In this document: in pieces, positions 1 to 5,363 of the stretch
Layout of the letters: each line of letters begins with the position of its first letter
Position numbering within the stretch: position 1 is the first letter of the stretch
Assembly (NCBI GenBank): GCA_026419655.1
Contig: JANZZA010000326.1
Coordinates: forward strand, 1-6,028
DNA length: 6,028 bases
Direction: 5' to 3'
Source: Armatimonadota bacterium
GTDB lineage: Bacteria; Armatimonadota; Zipacnadia; Zipacnadales; FEN-943
Translations under genes and position numbers: made by a program
The notes under the pieces: generated by a model
What the model was told of the DNA's origin: nothing
Seen by the model: only the letters and a program-made list of their open reading frames with translations
The model's database searches: none

Positions 1-112
1 GGGTGAGCCACAGGGCAGTGCACAAACGCACAAAGTTGTCTACTTGAGTAACCCGCACCCCTCCACAAAACCGCCGGGCGTAGCGTATAATTGTCCCTAC
101 CTCGTTCCGCAT
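1..112 (-). CDS. 5' end of an unrecognised leftward gene, cut by the left window edge
   Basis: An ATG at 112-110 opens a leftward frame with no stop before position 1, giving about 37 residues that begin MRNEVGTIIRYARRFCGG and continue VRVTQVDNFVRLCTALWL. The start has a very strong Shine-Dalgarno sequence, AAAGGAGG at 129-122, with a 9-nt spacer. The peptide has a mixed, protein-like composition (hydrophobic, Arg/Val/Thr rich) but I do not recognise a family. Its third codon positions are less G+C-rich than those of the cas genes, so it may have a different origin or may not be coding. The ribosome binding site lies in one arm of the perfect hairpin at 117-167, so initiation is probably controlled by RNA folding. 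The only consensus leftward promoter visible is about 820 nt upstream (939-968). Another leftward frame is also open here but has no matching ribosome binding site. Confidence is limited by the short length. Confidence 0.4.
   Translation of the reverse strand, partial: MRNEVGTIIRYARRFCGGVRVTQVDNFVRLCTALWLT
62..91 (+). promoter_or_regulatory. Possible rightward sigma70-type promoter
   Basis: A perfect -10 box TATAAT lies at 86-91. A partial -35 box TCCACA (4 of 6 matches to TTGACA) lies at 62-67, with an 18-nt spacer. Transcription would start near 98 and run into the hairpin at 117-167. No convincing gene lies downstream on this strand, so the function is uncertain. It may simply be an A/T-rich stretch in a coding 5' end read from the other strand. 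Confidence 0.35.
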
Positions 113-116
113 TACT

Positions 117-167
117 TGCTGCCTCCTTTGCTGTAGTTTCCCTGCCTATTCGCCAAAGGAGGCAGCA
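117..167. promoter_or_regulatory. Perfect 14-bp hairpin that hides a Shine-Dalgarno sequence
   Basis: TGCTGCCTCCTTTG (117-130) and CAAAGGAGGCAGCA (154-167) are exact reverse complements around a 23-nt loop (131-153). Read leftward, the 3' arm carries AAAGGAGG at 129-122, the ribosome binding site of the ATG at 112, and the 5' arm is the matching anti-Shine-Dalgarno. Read rightward, the other arm gives AAAGGAGG at 155-162 before an ATG at 167. In either transcript the ribosome binding site would be fully paired. This is the architecture of a translational switch (RNA thermometer, protein-bound operator or antisense-opened stem). There is no T-run after either arm, so it is not an intrinsic terminator. 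The ligand or trigger is unknown. Confidence 0.55.
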
Positions 168-205
168 TGACTCCTTCCCTGCGTTCAAAAGTGGGTAAAC
201 CTCAG

Positions 206-231
206 CCATTTTTTGAGGTTTCCGCAGCCCG
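206..231 (+). repeat. 26-nt direct repeat, copy A
   Basis: The 26 bases match positions 972-997 exactly, in the same orientation, 766 nt apart. The repeat runs from CCATTTTTT through GAGGTTTCCGC to AGCCCG. Its left end forms a small hairpin with the adjacent sequence: AAACCTCA at 197-204 pairs with TGAGGTTT at 214-221 around a 9-nt loop. Sequence outside the 26 nt is not shared, so this looks like a dispersed element or protein-binding site rather than a recent segmental duplication. Confidence 0.8.
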
Positions 232-740
232 ACAGGGGCAAAGGAAAAACCTGACGCAGCAGGCCCATGCCAGCCGGGCCCCTCCCGCCCCAAGTCCCGC
301 AAGCACCAGAGCACGGCGGCGACCTTTTCCCGACCGGCCAGCCCGGCTGGGGAGTATCACCCGCGGCGGGGCTTGCATGGCCCGGCGGCGTTGTATGGCA
401 CGGTTTCGAATTCCCAGGCCGCGCCGCCAAGCTGCCCGGCGACCCGGCCCTCGCGCTCCGCCAGTGGTATTGGCCTCAGCCTGTGCGGCCGGCGTGCTTG
501 ACCCGCTGCCCAGGGAGCGCCGCGAGCGGGCCGACGTCTTTCTCGGCCCCCGCCCGGTAGCACGCCCGTTCGACATACACCGCCAGCCCGCTTCCTTATC
601 CCGCCGCGGCCGTGAAGAGCTCACGCTCTCACTTATGCAGGCCTGGCGACGCCAGCAATGTCCGCGTCGTGCAGAGGTCTGCGTCCTGGATTGGTCAGGG
701 CCGGGTCATGGACGCGAGCGCGGAATGCGCGGGGCGCCAG

Positions 741-807
741 AAGAGGGGGAGCCGGATGAAGCCTCAATCCCTTGTTCATCAGGGCTGGGTTTTGGACTCC
801 CCCTCTT
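741..807. repeat. 11-bp inverted repeat enclosing a CRISPR-repeat-like sequence
   Basis: AAGAGGGGGAG at 741-751 is the exact complement of CTCCCCCTCTT at 797-807, with a 45-nt interior. Inside, GATGAA (755-760) can pair with TTCATC (775-780). Alternatively CCCT (769-772) pairs with AGGG (781-784). The interior 761-797 has the look of a single CRISPR repeat: it starts GCCTCAATCCCTT, has the short central palindrome, and ends near TTTTGGAC. It occurs only once in the window, so it is not an array. It could be a structured RNA segment of a leftward transcript started near 931. Confidence 0.4.
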
Positions 808-938
808 TTCAAGGGCCGCCAGGACGGGCTTCCTGGCCCCATTTGCGGAAACCTCTCTTTTTTGCCCTCCAGCCGGCCTCTTTTTGGTGCCTGCCAGGGC
901 CCTCCTGAGAGGCCAGAAAGCCCGATATTTCGGCGCAA

Positions 939-968
939 ATTATAGATTGCGGAAACCTCCCCTGTCAA
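939..968 (-). promoter_or_regulatory. Consensus sigma70-type promoter reading leftward
   Basis: On the minus strand, TTGACA at 968-963 and TATAAT at 944-939 both match the consensus exactly, with an 18-nt spacer. Transcription should start near 931 and run away from the cas genes toward position 1. Half of the inverted repeat GCGGAAACCTC...GAGGTTTCCGC lies in the spacer (949-959) and the other half lies upstream of the -35 box (981-991), so a repressor or activator bound there would control the promoter. The only candidate gene downstream is the partial frame starting at 112. The alternative product is a non-coding RNA. Confidence 0.65.
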
Positions 969-991
969 GACCCATTTTTTGAGGTTTCCGC
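949..991. promoter_or_regulatory. Inverted repeat (candidate operator) spanning the leftward -35 region
   Basis: GCGGAAACCTC (949-959) and GAGGTTTCCGC (981-991) are perfect 11-bp inverted arms separated by 21 nt that contain the -35 box TTGACA. The same half-site occurs again at 845-855 (same orientation as 949-959, 104 bp away, about ten helical turns) and at 215-225. I saw no further copies in the 5 kb of cas genes. Symmetric half-sites straddling a promoter are typical of dimeric DNA-binding regulators. An RNA hairpin is the alternative reading. Confidence 0.5.
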
Positions 992-997
992 AGCCCG
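972..997 (+). repeat. 26-nt direct repeat, copy B
   Basis: Exact second copy of the 26-nt sequence at 206-231. This copy provides the right arm (981-991) of the candidate operator and lies just upstream of the leftward -35 box. Copy A has no matching TTGACA/TATAAT beside it. Confidence 0.8.
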
Positions 998-1164
998 GGA
1001 AGCCGGGGCGGGAGGCATCAGGTCCTTGGGTGAGGTAGTGAAGACAAGTCTTTTTGGGCGGGGGGCATGATGCTCTGTTAGCGTCGGATTCCCCTGCTCG
1101 GTTGAAGCTCGTGCGGGATACAGTTGGCCTCCATGCAGGCCAGAGGGGGCGGAGGGGGCTTGAT

Positions 1165-1449
1165 TCAAATGACCCACACTTCTGGCTCCCACCACGGCTG
1201 CGGGTCTTGCTTGCCCAGGCGCAAGACTTTCTGCGCGCAGGCATTGCACACGGGGTAGATGCGGACGCTGTCCTCAGCGGGTTCGACGACCTTCTCCAGC
1301 CGCGCGAGGAGACGCTTGAAGGAGTGTTCATCGGCGGTTACCTCGAAGACGGAGAACTGCACGCGGTCGCCGTAGTCGTCAAGGATGGTGGCAAAGCGCA
1401 GGCGTCTTCGGTCGTCTGGGGTGTCGTACGCGACCAGGAATTTGTCCAC
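1165..1449 (-). CDS. cas2: Cas2, CRISPR spacer-acquisition protein
   Basis: Encodes about 94 residues, the usual Cas2 size. The protein opens MDKFLVAYDTPDDRRR, in which the first beta strand ends in the conserved Asp (D9) of the ferredoxin-like fold. This is followed by an amphipathic helix, the strand RVQFSVFEVTA, the helix SFKRLLARLEKVV, a strand DSVRIYPVC, and the ending PEVWVI. Cas2 dimers bridge two Cas1 dimers to form the integrase that inserts new spacers at the leader end of an array. I chose GTG at 1449 because AGGTGA (1460-1455) lies 5 nt upstream. GTG at 1458 and longer in-frame starts up to 1572 would give a non-family N-terminus. It is the last gene of the operon, 52 nt after cas1. 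No clear terminator follows, only a 6-bp hairpin at 1125-1142 without a T-run. Confidence 0.9.
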   Translation of the reverse strand: MDKFLVAYDTPDDRRRLRFATILDDYGDRVQFSVFEVTADEHSFKRLLARLEKVVEPAEDSVRIYPVCNACAQKVLRLGKQDPQPWWEPEVWVI

Positions 1450-1501
1450 GCTTGTCACCTGCCTGTTTAGGGCATGGAAAGACCAGAAACGGAGGGGATT
1501 T

Positions 1502-2485
1502 TCATCTCGCGGACCAGGTCCAGGGCTTGAAGGATTCGTCCTGCCCGAGGTAGACACGGGCGAGGTGGTCAACCTGGTCTTTTATGATGTTGCGGAGGCC
1601 GAGTTTGAGAATGGTTTGTTCCCAGTGGCGGAAGAAGGAGCGGAGAGCGTCTGGGGTCATGCGGACGCCGCCCTGCTCGGAGGGATGGAAGTCGTCGGGC
1701 GTGAGGATGCGGAGGTTGAAGAGGCGGACTGTAAAGCGGTCAACGACGGGTGCGCGGAAGACCTCGACCAGGTCGAGAGCGAGGCAGGGATGGCCGTAGG
1801 TTTCGCTGTGAAGAAAACCTACCCAGGGGTCGAACCCTCTGGCGTCGAGGGCTGAGAGCAAGTTGTCGGTGAGGAGGGTATAGCCGAAGGAGAGGGCGGC
1901 GTTGACTGGGTCTGGAGGGGGGCGTTTGCGCCTGCCCGGGAAGGAGATGCCGTCGGCGGCGAGCAGATGAGGAAAGGCAGCCCAGTAAGCGGCTGCGGCT
2001 TCTCCTTCGGCGCCGAGAAGGTGCGGGAGGTCTGGGGCGGCGGCTGCTTTGCGGGCGGCGGTATCAAGGGCCGAGGCGGCAGCCAGGAGTACGTCCTGGG
2101 GGCCAGGATTGTCGAGGGCATGGCGGAGGAGTACCTGGCGCTGGTTTTCAATTTTGGCCGCCACAATGGCTTTGCTGAGGGTCAGGCAGAAGGCCGGGTC
2201 GCGGTCTCTGGTAAACTGGGCAAGTCTGAGGGCGGCATTGCGCGAGACAGGAGGCACAAGTTTACCCCGCAGGTCGCCGTCTGGGGAAATAAAGGCAAAG
2301 GACACGCCGGCGCGGAGGAGGGCGGTGAGGGCCTGGGAGGTGACCTGAACGGTCTCGAGCAGAACGATACAGGAGAGGGCAGAGGTCTCGGTTTCGAGAA
2401 GCACCTCTCCCTCTTTCTGCACGACGATCTGCTCGCCGCGCCTGGCGATGGTGGCGCCGTGCTCGACTACGTAAAGGCTGGCCAC
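1502..2485 (-). CDS. cas1: Cas1, CRISPR integrase
   Basis: Encodes about 327 residues, normal for Cas1. The N-terminal beta domain starts ASLYVVEHGATIARRGEQ. The C-terminal helical domain carries the metal-binding residues: Glu160 in GAEGEAAAAYW, His226 in VGFLHSETYGH, and Asp238/Glu241 in LDLVEVFR. The flanking motifs NAALSFGYTLL and VVDRF are also characteristic. Cas1 is the DNA integrase of the Cas1-Cas2 complex and joins prespacers to the repeat next to the leader. The start is uncertain: GTG at 2485 gives a family-like start, while TTG at 2491 adds two residues. Neither has a good Shine-Dalgarno sequence, which suggests translational coupling to the CARF gene that ends 7-13 nt upstream. 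The catalytic set is intact, so acquisition should be functional provided an array exists elsewhere. There is no fused reverse transcriptase. Confidence 0.95.
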   Translation of the reverse strand: MASLYVVEHGATIARRGEQIVVQKEGEVLLETETSALSCIVLLETVQVTSQALTALLRAGVSFAFISPDGDLRGKLVPPVSRNAALRLAQFTRDRDPAFCLTLSKAIVAAKIENQRQVLLRHALDNPGPQDVLLAAASALDTAARKAAAAPDLPHLLGAEGEAAAAYWAAFPHLLAADGISFPGRRKRPPPDPVNAALSFGYTLLTDNLLSALDARGFDPWVGFLHSETYGHPCLALDLVEVFRAPVVDRFTVRLFNLRILTPDDFHPSEQGGVRMTPDALRSFFRHWEQTILKLGLRNIIKDQVDHLARVYLGQDESFKPWTWSAR

Positions 2486-2498
2486 AGGCAAAAGGCAG

Positions 2499-3647
2499 CT
2501 ACTCGGCCAGGAGCCGGCGGAGGTGTTCGAGACACCAGGCGCGGTGGGAGGAGGTGGTGCAGGTGGTGGTGAGCTTTATCTCCAGGCCGAGGTTGCCGTC
2601 GCTGTGGATGAGCAGGATTTCATCGAGGCGCTGGGTGGCGCCAGGTTTGACGCAGCTCCTGGCAGTGTCGACGAACTTGACGTTCTCCACGCGGGTGACC
2701 CAGTCGAGGAGGGCCAGTCGCTCCATGCGCTGGCGGCTGCCCTTTGGGGCGTGGGGCATTTCGGCCTCTTTGATGTGGAGTTTGGCCGGTGCAGCAAGGT
2801 CGGAAGGAGGCGGCTTCTCGGCGTTTTCGGGCGGCTGGAGTTCGAAGCCCTGGTGCATGACTTCAAGGATGGGGCTGAGGGCGACGTATTCCACGCCGTC
2901 AATGGTTTCGCGGTCGAGGAGCTGCCATATGCGGTCGTCAACGTCGGCGCGGGGCACTTCGGCGACAGGCAGGTGGTCCTCACCGGAAAGCCGCTTGAAG
3001 AGCCAGTAGTGTTCGAGCCAGAGGCTGCGGTCGAAACTCACAGGAAGAGGGGGCATTTCGATGCAGTACGGGAACTGCTCGAAGAGGTAGACGACGGGGA
3101 CGTGAAGGGCCTGGCCAAGGAGGCCAGCGAAGCTTATCTGGGCTTTGTAGCCGCCCGTGGCGTCAATGAGGCGGAGGGCAGCAGGCTGGCGGCGGTGGGC
3201 ATAAGACAGACACCAGGCCGCGAGGCGGACGAGATTGCGCAGGCCGGTGTGGGCGAAGCGCTTGGGGTCGGTGTGCTGGAGGCCCTCGATGGTGCGGCAG
3301 TTGACCGCACAGACGCTGTCCCAGTGCTCGAAGTAGTGCTTGAGTACGCGGCCAGACCACTCGCCTTCGGGAGTGTCGGAGACAAGCAGGCACAGCTCAA
3401 CGGGCGGCTCTACGCGGACGGCAGAATTCTCCCGGCCGTTGAGGAGGTAGTTGATGGAATTAATCTCGGCTCCGCAGACGCGGGCGGCGGGATCTTGCTG
3501 GCGCAAGAAGGCACTAGCCTGATGGAAAGCCTCCTCTGCCTCGCGGTCGGTGGCCGGCTGGTCCGGGCGCCAGGCCAGCTCGCGGCGGAGATTGGTGAGC
3601 ATTGATGTGCCGACGGTGGCAACGATGAAGGTGTTGAAGCCGCTCAT
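2499..3647 (-). CDS. CARF-domain cyclic-oligoadenylate sensor with C-terminal nuclease-like domain (Card1/Can2-like)
   Basis: 382 residues. The N-terminus (1 to about 200) is a CARF domain of the Csm6/APE2256 type: first loop ATVGTSMLTNLRR (10-22) and ligand loop DATGGYKAQISFAG (162-175), then VPVVYLFE. A winged-helix-like linker may span about 235-270. The C-terminus (about 300-382) contains RLDEILLIHSDGNLGLEIKL, where Asp342 and Glu356-x-Lys358 fit a PD-(D/E)xK nuclease core as in Card1/Can2. The family binds cyclic oligoadenylate made by Cas10 and then cuts nucleic acid. There is no C-terminal HEPN Rx4-6H motif as in true Csm6. The only such spacing is R207-x5-H213, directly after the CARF domain. 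The protein ends about 24 residues after the ExK, so the nuclease may lack its last strands. The ATG overlaps the csm4 stop (ATGA). CARF is secure; the nuclease call is inference. Confidence 0.75.
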   Translation of the reverse strand: MSGFNTFIVATVGTSMLTNLRRELAWRPDQPATDREAEEAFHQASAFLRQQDPAARVCGAEINSINYLLNGRENSAVRVEPPVELCLLVSDTPEGEWSGRVLKHYFEHWDSVCAVNCRTIEGLQHTDPKRFAHTGLRNLVRLAAWCLSYAHRRQPAALRLIDATGGYKAQISFAGLLGQALHVPVVYLFEQFPYCIEMPPLPVSFDRSLWLEHYWLFKRLSGEDHLPVAEVPRADVDDRIWQLLDRETIDGVEYVALSPILEVMHQGFELQPPENAEKPPPSDLAAPAKLHIKEAEMPHAPKGSRQRMERLALLDWVTRVENVKFVDTARSCVKPGATQRLDEILLIHSDGNLGLEIKLTTTCTTSSHRAWCLEHLRRLLAE

Positions 3648-4657
3648 TGGCTAAAGCTCTCCAGTAGGTCCTGGGGTATAACACAGGGCACGGCCAGGGT
3701 GAAACAACACTGGATGGCTTCCGGCATGGCAGGAGCAATGCCTTCTACGGCGCGGCCGTAAATGGGCCTGGGCGGGCCGTCGGTAAGAAAGACAGCACCG
3801 GGTTCGAACTGGATGAGGGGCCGCTTGAAAGGATTGCCAGCACCTGCGTTTTCGCCAAGCTTTCCGTACTTGATGCGAATCTTCCAGCGGCCGCGAGTTG
3901 GGTCGTTGCGGGCGGGACAGTAGGAAGACAGAGAAACGAAGGCGTTGGCCTCAGGCAGCGGCGCGAAGCCATCGTAGGGCTGGACGTCGAGGACCTCAAA
4001 GGCACCGACACCGGTGGACTTGTCACGCCCGAAACCCACCTTGGACAGCTCGCAGAGCATCTCCGGGACTTTCGCGTCCCAGGGTGCGTCGGCACGCAGG
4101 AATACCGAAAGGGGCAGCACCCCATCCCCGGCAGCGGGGGCGGAGAGTCTGGTTGAGAACAGATGGCCTTCAAGGGCTTCGGGCGGCCCGGCCTCCTCAG
4201 CAGGCTCGGTTTCAGGGCCAGTGGTGGTGCCAGTCAGGCGATTGATGGAAGCGTGAAGGACCTGGAAGTCCCGCCAGGGGTTGTCAGGTGGTTCCCAGTC
4301 GCTCACCTGGCCGCGGCGAAGGGCCTGAAAATCAGACTCGGAGACGAACTGGGCCTTTTGCTTGCGCTTGGCCTGGGCGTACTCCTGGGCTGTCGAAGGC
4401 CTTTCGTTTGCGGTTTCGCCAGGTTGCTTGGGAGCAGGGAGCACAGGCAACAAAGGCCGCGGCAAATAGCCGTCCGGGAAGGCGTCGGAAAGAACAAAAG
4501 GCGGCCGGCCTTGGCGGAAGGGGCGAAGGAAATCCTCAATGGTCATTCCCGCACGGCCGTAAGCTACGTGCCAGGCAAGATGGCCGAAGATGGTGTCCGA
4601 CTGCCACGGCGTGCCCACGGGCGACAGCAGCCGGAGGCGAATGCGATGGTCCTGCAC
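3644..4657 (-). CDS. csm4: Csm4, RAMP (Cas5-group) subunit of the type III-A complex
   Basis: 337 residues, slightly long for Csm4 (about 300). It begins RIRLRLLSPVGTPWQSDTIFG and then HLAW, the usual Csm4 N-terminal strand and helix. A Lys-rich stretch KRKQKAQFVSESDFQALRRG (98-116 region) and HASINRLTGTTTG (135-147) match family landmarks. The glycine-rich RAMP loop is GFGRDKSTGVGAFE (208-221). Near the C-terminus are KYGKLGENAGAGNPFKRPLI and EPGAVF (264-290). Csm4 binds the 5' tag of the crRNA and contacts Cas10 at the base of the complex. The start is GTG at 4657, with GGGTGA about 8 nt upstream inside the csm3 end and a gap of 15 nt. Residues 70-165 form a longer, partly acidic and Pro-rich insertion. 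The gene is followed not by csm5 but directly by the CARF gene. Confidence 0.9.
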   Translation of the reverse strand: MQDHRIRLRLLSPVGTPWQSDTIFGHLAWHVAYGRAGMTIEDFLRPFRQGRPPFVLSDAFPDGYLPRPLLPVLPAPKQPGETANERPSTAQEYAQAKRKQKAQFVSESDFQALRRGQVSDWEPPDNPWRDFQVLHASINRLTGTTTGPETEPAEEAGPPEALEGHLFSTRLSAPAAGDGVLPLSVFLRADAPWDAKVPEMLCELSKVGFGRDKSTGVGAFEVLDVQPYDGFAPLPEANAFVSLSSYCPARNDPTRGRWKIRIKYGKLGENAGAGNPFKRPLIQFEPGAVFLTDGPPRPIYGRAVEGIAPAMPEAIQCCFTLAVPCVIPQDLLESFSQ

Positions 4658-4672
4658 GGTTCAGGTCACCCT

Positions 4673-5350
4673 CTAGCTGCTGCGAAGCTCCTCGGCCTTG
4701 CGGCGAAGGAATTCGTGCATGGGAGTGCCATCCTCGGCCACGATTAGCACTTCGCCATAGCCGCGGGAGCCGGAACCGCCGAGGTAGTGCTTAGAGAGCA
4801 GCTCGAAACCCTCGGCGAGGAAGTCGTAATATTCGGCAACGTTGTCGCCATCGAAAACGCGGAGGGAAAAGGAGAAGTTGAAGTCGCTGCCGGCTGGTAT
4901 GCGCTCCATGGTGCGCGGCCCGATGCGTCCATAGGCCAAGCCCTTGTTGCGGTCAATGAGCACTTCGGTCTTGATTTCCGAGTCTGTGCCACCTTGCTGC
5001 CACGCCCCAAGTGTTTCCTCAGTAGGCTGGCAGTCACGAAAGACGAGTCGGGAGGGTGTCCTTATGTTTTGGGCCTTTCCGCATCCGAAAAGCTGACATA
5101 CGAGGCACTCACCGCAGGTACAGGGCAGGCCAGTTTGCTGCGTGTCACTGCAGTACTTCAGTTCGAGGAGAGAACGGATTTTGCCCTTCACTGAGGAGCC
5201 AGGGACGTAGGGAACATTGGTGATTGGGTGGCGAATGATGGGATTGTCAGTCTCACCGATTGAGACGCCCTCTTTTGAGCCACCGATGCGAAGACCACTG
5301 CCGAGGACCTTCAGCTTTCCCCGGAACTCCTGAATGTAGGACATCTTCAT
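4673..5350 (-). CDS. csm3: Csm3, RAMP (Cas7) backbone subunit and target-RNA nuclease
   Basis: 225 residues, typical for Csm3. Family landmarks run in order: GSGLRIGGSKEG (17-28), SIGETDNPIIRHP (30-42), VPYVPGSSVKGKIRSLLELK (46-65), a cysteine cluster with C77, C79, C82 and C85 in front of QLFGCG, and the glycine loop LGGSGSRGYG (190-199). Asp35 (Asp33 if translation starts at the ATG at 5344) corresponds to the catalytic Asp that cuts bound target RNA every 6 nt. It is present, so slicing should be intact. Several Csm3 copies line the crRNA. The start is ATG at 5350, because a G-rich GGGGGTGA lies 5 nt upstream. GTG at 5359 and ATG at 5344 are alternatives. It follows csm2 by 13 nt. Confidence 0.95.
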   Translation of the reverse strand: MKMSYIQEFRGKLKVLGSGLRIGGSKEGVSIGETDNPIIRHPITNVPYVPGSSVKGKIRSLLELKYCSDTQQTGLPCTCGECLVCQLFGCGKAQNIRTPSRLVFRDCQPTEETLGAWQQGGTDSEIKTEVLIDRNKGLAYGRIGPRTMERIPAGSDFNFSFSLRVFDGDNVAEYYDFLAEGFELLSKHYLGGSGSRGYGEVLIVAEDGTPMHEFLRRKAEELRSS

Positions 5351-5363
5351 TACACTCACCCCC

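Larger units (their letters stand above)
113..1164. other. About 1.05 kb without a convincing gene, rich in repeats and regulatory signals
   Basis: Open frames exist on both strands, the longest being 167-982 on the plus strand. They are typical by-products of high G+C: Arg/Pro/Ala-rich, without family motifs, and without consistent codon preference. The plus frame at 167 does have a ribosome-binding-like AAAGGAGG 4 nt upstream, but that is the mirror image of the leftward site in the hairpin. The region holds the hairpin at 117-167, a 26-nt direct repeat (206-231 and 972-997), four copies of GAGGTTTCCGC or its complement, a consensus leftward promoter at 939-968, the inverted repeat 741-807, and a compact hairpin at 813-840 (7-bp stem GCCAGGA/TCCTGGC, 6-nt loop, extended by GGG/CCC). 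It could encode a long 5' leader or a non-coding RNA, or be a decayed gene. I cannot decide between these. No regular CRISPR array is present. Confidence 0.5.

Noticed and set aside
400..430. GGTTTCGAATTCC resembles the T-arm of a tRNA
   Set aside because: The flanking bases do not form the 5-bp T stem, and no acceptor, D or anticodon arm fits around it.
113..640. Possible decayed leftward gene, since pieces such as VYVERACYRAGAEKDVG and GREKVAAVLWCLRDLG look protein-like
   Set aside because: The pieces lie in different frames separated by stops, and I recognise no family that would join them.
813..840. GC-rich hairpin followed on the plus strand by TTTTTT as an intrinsic terminator
   Set aside because: The T-run starts about 17 nt after the stem instead of directly following it, and there is no plus-strand gene to terminate.
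167..982. 271-codon rightward open frame with an AAAGGAGG sequence before its ATG
   Set aside because: The product is Arg/Pro/Ala-rich with no family motif, typical of chance frames in high-G+C DNA. Its ribosome-binding-like sequence is the mirror arm of the 117-167 hairpin, and it runs through repeat and promoter elements. Not listed as a gene, though not fully excluded.
206..997. The 26-nt direct repeat as a CRISPR array
   Set aside because: There are only two copies, 766 nt apart, with no regularly spaced intermediate copies and no spacer-sized gaps.
1125..1142. TGGCCT/AGGCCA hairpin as terminator of the cas operon
   Set aside because: The stem is only 6 bp and no T-run follows it on the minus strand.
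3005..3035. R207-x5-H213 (RSLWLEH) of the CARF protein as a HEPN active site
   Set aside because: It directly follows the CARF core and is not in a C-terminal helical domain. The segment looks like the usual CARF exit helix, so a HEPN assignment is not supported.
2523..3605. 360-codon open frame antisense to the CARF gene
   Set aside because: It is the complement of a well-supported coding frame. Such mirror frames arise from G/C at third codon positions, and the product shows no recognisable domain.
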